Origin: an uncultured Pseudomonadota bacterium
Lineage (GTDB): Bacteria; Pseudomonadota; Alphaproteobacteria; RF32; CAG-239
Length of the DNA stretch: 16,313 bases
Assembly (NCBI GenBank): GCA_902495305.1
Contig: CABUWG010000039.1
Location: forward strand, 1-16,313
Reading direction: 5' to 3'
A program made the position numbers and the translations under genes. Position 1 is the stretch's first letter; each line of letters opens with the position of its first letter. Under the pieces are notes generated by a model. It saw only the letters and a list, made by a program, of their open reading frames with translations, had not been told where the DNA came from and did no database searches. Positions 13,108-16,313 of the stretch are shown here, in pieces.

Positions 13108-15855
13108 ATGGATGATGTTATTATCAATTCTGAACCGAGAACCGAAACCAAACCACAACCGGTGAAAGCTCCGGCAAAAAAAGTAAATGTTCAAAAGCCT
13201 AAGAAAAAACGCAGCTTTTTTGTTTATTTGCTGGATTTGGTGCAAAAGACACTGATTGCCGCTTTGTTGCTCGGCATTAATTTTGTGCTGTTTTGCGGGG
13301 CAGGGAGCTTTAACATGTTTGAAGCTTCGTTTGTGCCGGCGGGGGAAATTCTGACCGTTCTTGTCGGGATAGCGGTTTTTTGTTTTGCATTTATCTTTTT
13401 GTTTTCTTTTTCAAAGTTTTTGCAAAATTTGTTTTTGGCAGCTGTGACGGCCGCGGTTTTTCTGGCGACGCTTCATCAATTTGCCCTGTTTGATCAGGGA
13501 GCCGTGCTTTATGACTGGGCTAAAGCCTATGTCGGCAATGACGCCTCATATTTTGCCGAGTACTCTCATTATATTTTAGCCGGTTTGGCAGCTCTGGTTA
13601 TGTTTGTTTTCTGCACAACGGCCAGAAAGTCTACGGTGTCATATTTTATCGGCATATTGTTGATTATCTTTGCCGGAATTGCTTTTGACAACCATATTGC
13701 AAGAAATAAAAACCATGATTATCGGGTAGTTTTTGAGAATCCGGCTGACGAACCGAAAGGAAGCGGCAAAAAGTTTGTTTATATTGCCATGCCGAATCTG
13801 GCTTCGTATTCGTATTTGCAGTCTGTAGCCAAGGACAATCCCCGTGCGGAAAAAGCGCTTTCTGCAATGTTGGGATTTTATAATGACAACGGTTTTACCA
13901 TGTATACCAATGCCATGGTTGCAGATAAGGATGCGGTCAAAAATCTGACGGTGACATTGAATCCGGCACATTCCGGAAATGTTGACAAGCTGGCGCTTAA
14001 AAAGCCCTGGATGTTTGGCAATTGGGATTTCAGCCGGATTAATGCGGAACGGACTTATCTGAAAGAAAATCAGATTTTTGACGTTCTGGCCCGTTCCGGT
14101 TATGAAATCAGCGCTTATCAATCACGCGGGCTGGAGCTTTGCATGAAGAATAACGGTCCGGCGGTACATCACTGTCTGGAAAAGAACAATTTTCCGCTGG
14201 ATTTGTCCGGAAGCAAGTTAAGCAAGACTGACAGAACGCTGGCTCTGACCGGCGAATGGCTGGAGAGTACAGGTTTGGCAAAAGGATCATCAATGTTGTA
14301 TTCGGTTTTGGATACCGTGATGAACGTGGATAACGTTCCGCTGGTCGGAACCTCTTATGATAAGCTCTATGTGGTTGATTCTTACAAAGTTTTGTCTCAG
14401 GCGGCAAAGGATATTGCCAAGGCAAAAACAGACGCGGCTTATTTTATATATATGGATTTGCCTTCCGATATGTATGTGTATGACGAGTTTTGCAGAATTA
14501 AACCGATGAGTCTTTGGACGTGCAAAGATGATCTTGATTTTGGATCGGCTGCACCGCTGACTAAGAAAAGAGATGCTTATTTTGACCAGCTGGCTTGTGC
14601 ATACGGCAGTCTGCAATCTTTTGTTGATGAATTGCAAAAGAGCGGACAGGCCAAAAATGTGGTTTTGATTATTCAGGGATTGAACGGTTTGAACGACAAT
14701 GTTACAACGATTGCCGCTGAGAATTTGCAAAACCGCCAAAGTGTGTCAATGGCGATCAGAGATCCGCTGCGTCAGGGTTTTGGCATTAAAAAAGAAATTT
14801 GTACGGCTCCGGAGATTTTGCAGAGATATTTGTTTAAAAAAGGCGAATGTCAGCCGGAGAAAGCTTTGGGGGTTCATGCCGAGGTTTATAAAAACCTTGT
14901 AAAGGCGTTGGACGGGCGCAAAATTACCAAAGAAGATATCAGCAAAGCTTCAGAAAAGTTTAAGCTGTGGTATAAGGATTGGAAAAAAGCCCAAGAAACC
15001 TTGAGTCCTAAAGGTCTGCCCAAAATTCAGCCCAAGACGGGAGATAAAACTAAAGCATTGCCTGTGCCTAAAGCAAAAGCAGAAGTTCAGGCAAAGGAAG
15101 CCGCTAAAGCCAAGGTTAATGAGCAGCCAAAAGAGAAAGCCGAGCCTAAAGTTGAAAAGCAACCGGAAGCCAAGCCGGCGGGTATAAAAGAAAAAGCTCT
15201 GCCTCAAGAAGAAGCTGCGCCAGAAACTTCGGAAAAGGCTGCTTCCGCTGAGGAAAAAACACCGAAAAAAACAACTGCGCCGGAAAAAGAAGAAGTTTCC
15301 GAGGTTTTGGCAACAACAGTTGATAAAGCCAAGAAAGAGCAGGCTTCGTCAGAAAAAGCACCGGAAATTCTGCCTGAAGATTCTTCTGTAGAAGAGGCTC
15401 GTGAACCGGCAGCAGAAAAAGCCAGTGAACTGCCGGTTGCTCCGAAAGAAACAGCAGAAAAGAAAATTGTTGAACAGGATAAAGCAGAAGAAGCAGCTTC
15501 GTCCGTACCAGCGGAAACGGAAAGCGAAGCTTCCAATGATGCCGACGAACTTGGCGATGAGCTCGGGTTGGGTGACGATATAGCCGTTCCGGCAACCGAG
15601 GTCAAGGCGGAAGAACCGGAAGCTATGCGGATTATCAGTAAAGAAGAAGCTGAAGCTTTGATTAAAGGAGAAGGTGCAGGATCTTTGATTCAGCTTGATA
15701 ATGCAGAGAATTCCGTTACGCTTTCAGATGACACGGCCGTATTGTCGTCTGATGGTGCGGAAGAGCGCAAAGTTGAACAAGAGGACAATCCGGTTGCGGA
15801 AAAGGCAGCCGCTTCCGATGTTAAGACAAAAACATCTGACGGCACAGGAAAATAA
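13108..15855 (+). CDS. Inner-membrane protein with degenerate phosphoethanolamine-transferase/sulfatase-like domain and long charged tail
   Basis: A 915-residue protein. Residues 1-40 are basic and cytoplasmic. Five transmembrane helices follow (about 46-65, 80-101, 104-123, 154-171, 176-194). A periplasmic domain of about 220-630 starts KKFVYIAMPN, as in sulfatase-fold beta-1. The 5-TM plus domain layout is that of EptA and PbgA/YejM. Later landmarks resemble EptA: YFIYMDLPS where EptA has its HxxGSHGP motif, a Cys pair (C462, C472), a YFDQLACAYGSLQSFVDEL helix, and VVLIIQGLNGLND where VSDHGE is expected. The nucleophilic Thr and the metal-binding Asp/His are not at these places, so it is probably a pseudoenzyme. 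Residues 632-915 are a low-complexity Lys/Glu/Ala/Pro tail, basic first, then acidic. The yejE start lies 11 bases downstream. Function is unknown; the fold call is moderate. Confidence 0.72.
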   Translation: MDDVIINSEPRTETKPQPVKAPAKKVNVQKPKKKRSFFVYLLDLVQKTLIAALLLGINFVLFCGAGSFNMFEASFVPAGEILTVLVGIAVFCFAFIFLFSFSKFLQNLFLAAVTAAVFLATLHQFALFDQGAVLYDWAKAYVGNDASYFAEYSHYILAGLAALVMFVFCTTARKSTVSYFIGILLIIFAGIAFDNHIARNKNHDYRVVFENPADEPKGSGKKFVYIAMPNLASYSYLQSVAKDNPRAEKALSAMLGFYNDNGFTMYTNAMVADKDAVKNLTVTLNPAHSGNVDKLALKKPWMFGNWDFSRINAERTYLKENQIFDVLARSGYEISAYQSRGLELCMKNNGPAVHHCLEKNNFPLDLSGSKLSKTDRTLALTGEWLESTGLAKGSSMLYSVLDTVMNVDNVPLVGTSYDKLYVVDSYKVLSQAAKDIAKAKTDAAYFIYMDLPSDMYVYDEFCRIKPMSLWTCKDDLDFGSAAPLTKKRDAYFDQLACAYGSLQSFVDELQKSGQAKNVVLIIQGLNGLNDNVTTIAAENLQNRQSVSMAIRDPLRQGFGIKKEICTAPEILQRYLFKKGECQPEKALGVHAEVYKNLVKALDGRKITKEDISKASEKFKLWYKDWKKAQETLSPKGLPKIQPKTGDKTKALPVPKAKAEVQAKEAAKAKVNEQPKEKAEPKVEKQPEAKPAGIKEKALPQEEAAPETSEKAASAEEKTPKKTTAPEKEEVSEVLATTVDKAKKEQASSEKAPEILPEDSSVEEAREPAAEKASELPVAPKETAEKKIVEQDKAEEAASSVPAETESEASNDADELGDELGLGDDIAVPATEVKAEEPEAMRIISKEEAEALIKGEGAGSLIQLDNAENSVTLSDDTAVLSSDGAEERKVEQEDNPVAEKAAASDVKTKTSDGTGK

Positions 15856-15866
15856 AGGTATCCGAA

Positions 15867-16313
15867 ATGCTGACAAAACTGAAAAGCCTGTTAAAAAATA
15901 AAATGTCTCCGGTGAGTTTGCGGAGGGTAGAGGCTTTTCAGCGTAACCGGCGGGCTGTGATATCTCTTAAGATTTTTCTGATTGTTTTCGGGTTGTCTTT
16001 ATTTTCAGAATTAATTTGTAATGACAAGCCATTGATTCTAAAATATAATAACCAATTGTATTTTCCTGTCTTTAATAGCTATACCGATGCGGATTTTGGC
16101 GGCGATTTTCCCACGCCTGCTGATTATAAAGACAAATATCTTCTTGAAAATATTGAAAAAAACGGGTGGATTGTATGGCCGGTTCTGCCTTTTTCTTTCA
16201 ATACCGTGGATTATGAGCTGGATGTGCCGACACCTGCCGCGCCGTCCCGCCAGCATTGGCTGGGGACGGATGACGAGGGGAGGGATATTGTAGCCCGCAT
16301 TCTCTATGGTATA
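15867..16313 (+). CDS. yejE: YejE-type ABC transporter permease, N-terminal part (3' end outside window)
   Basis: 149 codons are visible to the window edge, with no stop. The opening SLRRVEAFQRNRRAVISLKIF leads into one transmembrane helix. ELICNDKPLILKYNNQLYFPV, FGGDFPTPADYKDKY, GWIVWPVLPFSFNT and HWLGTDDEGRDIVARILYG follow. These match the long N-terminal region peculiar to YejE, the inner-membrane permease of the YejABEF importer that takes up microcin C and other peptides in E. coli. The start has AAAGG 8 bases upstream and lies 11 bases after the membrane protein stop, so the two are likely co-transcribed. The usual partner yejB does not precede it here; yejF may follow outside the window. 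Confidence 0.93.
   Translation, partial: MLTKLKSLLKNKMSPVSLRRVEAFQRNRRAVISLKIFLIVFGLSLFSELICNDKPLILKYNNQLYFPVFNSYTDADFGGDFPTPADYKDKYLLENIEKNGWIVWPVLPFSFNTVDYELDVPTPAAPSRQHWLGTDDEGRDIVARILYGI

Noticed and set aside
15146..15605. Two minus-strand frames with Ser/Ala- or Leu/Phe-rich products opposite the charged tail
   Set aside because: They are complements of low-complexity Lys/Glu/Ala codons. The plus frame continues unbroken from the membrane domain to its stop, and yejE follows it.
15001..15855. DNA-level tandem repeats in the Lys/Glu/Ala-rich tail
   Set aside because: The composition is repetitive but no fixed repeat unit recurs at the nucleotide or residue level.
13108..16313. Equating the pseudoenzyme next to yejE with the E. 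coli yejM neighbourhood
   Set aside because: In E. coli yejM is several genes away from yejABEF and not in its operon, so the shared name gives no real synteny evidence.

Overview
The window looks like chromosomal DNA of a medium-GC Gram-negative bacterium, most likely an Alphaproteobacterium related to uncultured gut Rhodospirillales-type lineages. This rests on a stand-alone rpsD outside the alpha operon, an alphaproteobacterial-looking S4 sequence, a YejE-type permease, periplasmic signal peptides and a GGAAC/CGTT-like ECF promoter. The lineage is inference from memory of these families. I see no insertion sequence, phage gene, tRNA, rRNA or CRISPR array. Every intergenic gap is under 300 bases.

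Layout, left to right. (1) 1-2901: the 3' end of an FtsK-type DNA translocase, then a long U32-family protein, closed by an intrinsic terminator. (2) 2950-4660: a compact four-gene cluster with its own ECF-like promoter and a terminator. It encodes a small single-pass membrane protein (candidate anti-sigma), an ECF sigma factor, a Spy/CpxP/CnrX-like periplasmic protein and a His-rich periplasmic protein. This resembles a CnrYXH-type metal or envelope-stress sensing module in a different gene order, and it is the best candidate for an undescribed system here. (3) 4697-5413, minus strand: a CobB-type sirtuin. (4) 5558-9276, plus strand: a proline-iminopeptidase-like hydrolase, then tldD and tldE/pmbA. 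A perfect hairpin followed by a T-run lies between the hydrolase and tldD and buries the tldD ribosome binding site. (5) 9277-12113, minus strand: an operon read as TPR-methyltransferase, then a Nudix protein, then a YjaB-like GNAT acetyltransferase. (6) 12187-13034: rpsD with a roughly 140-base leader and a strong terminator. (7) 13108 to the end: a large membrane protein with five transmembrane helices, a degenerate phosphoethanolamine-transferase/sulfatase-fold periplasmic domain and a 284-residue charged tail. It is followed 11 bases later by the start of yejE, cut by the window edge.

Functional themes are peptide handling (PIP-like hydrolase, TldD/TldE, Yej permease) and envelope sensing (ECF cluster, EptA-like pseudoenzyme). 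Several enzymes keep their fold but have lost a textbook residue. These are the sirtuin acyl-pocket Arg, the PIP substrate Glu, the Nudix-box catalytic Glu, and the EptA-like nucleophile and metal ligands. All homology statements come from reading motifs by eye; no database search was run.
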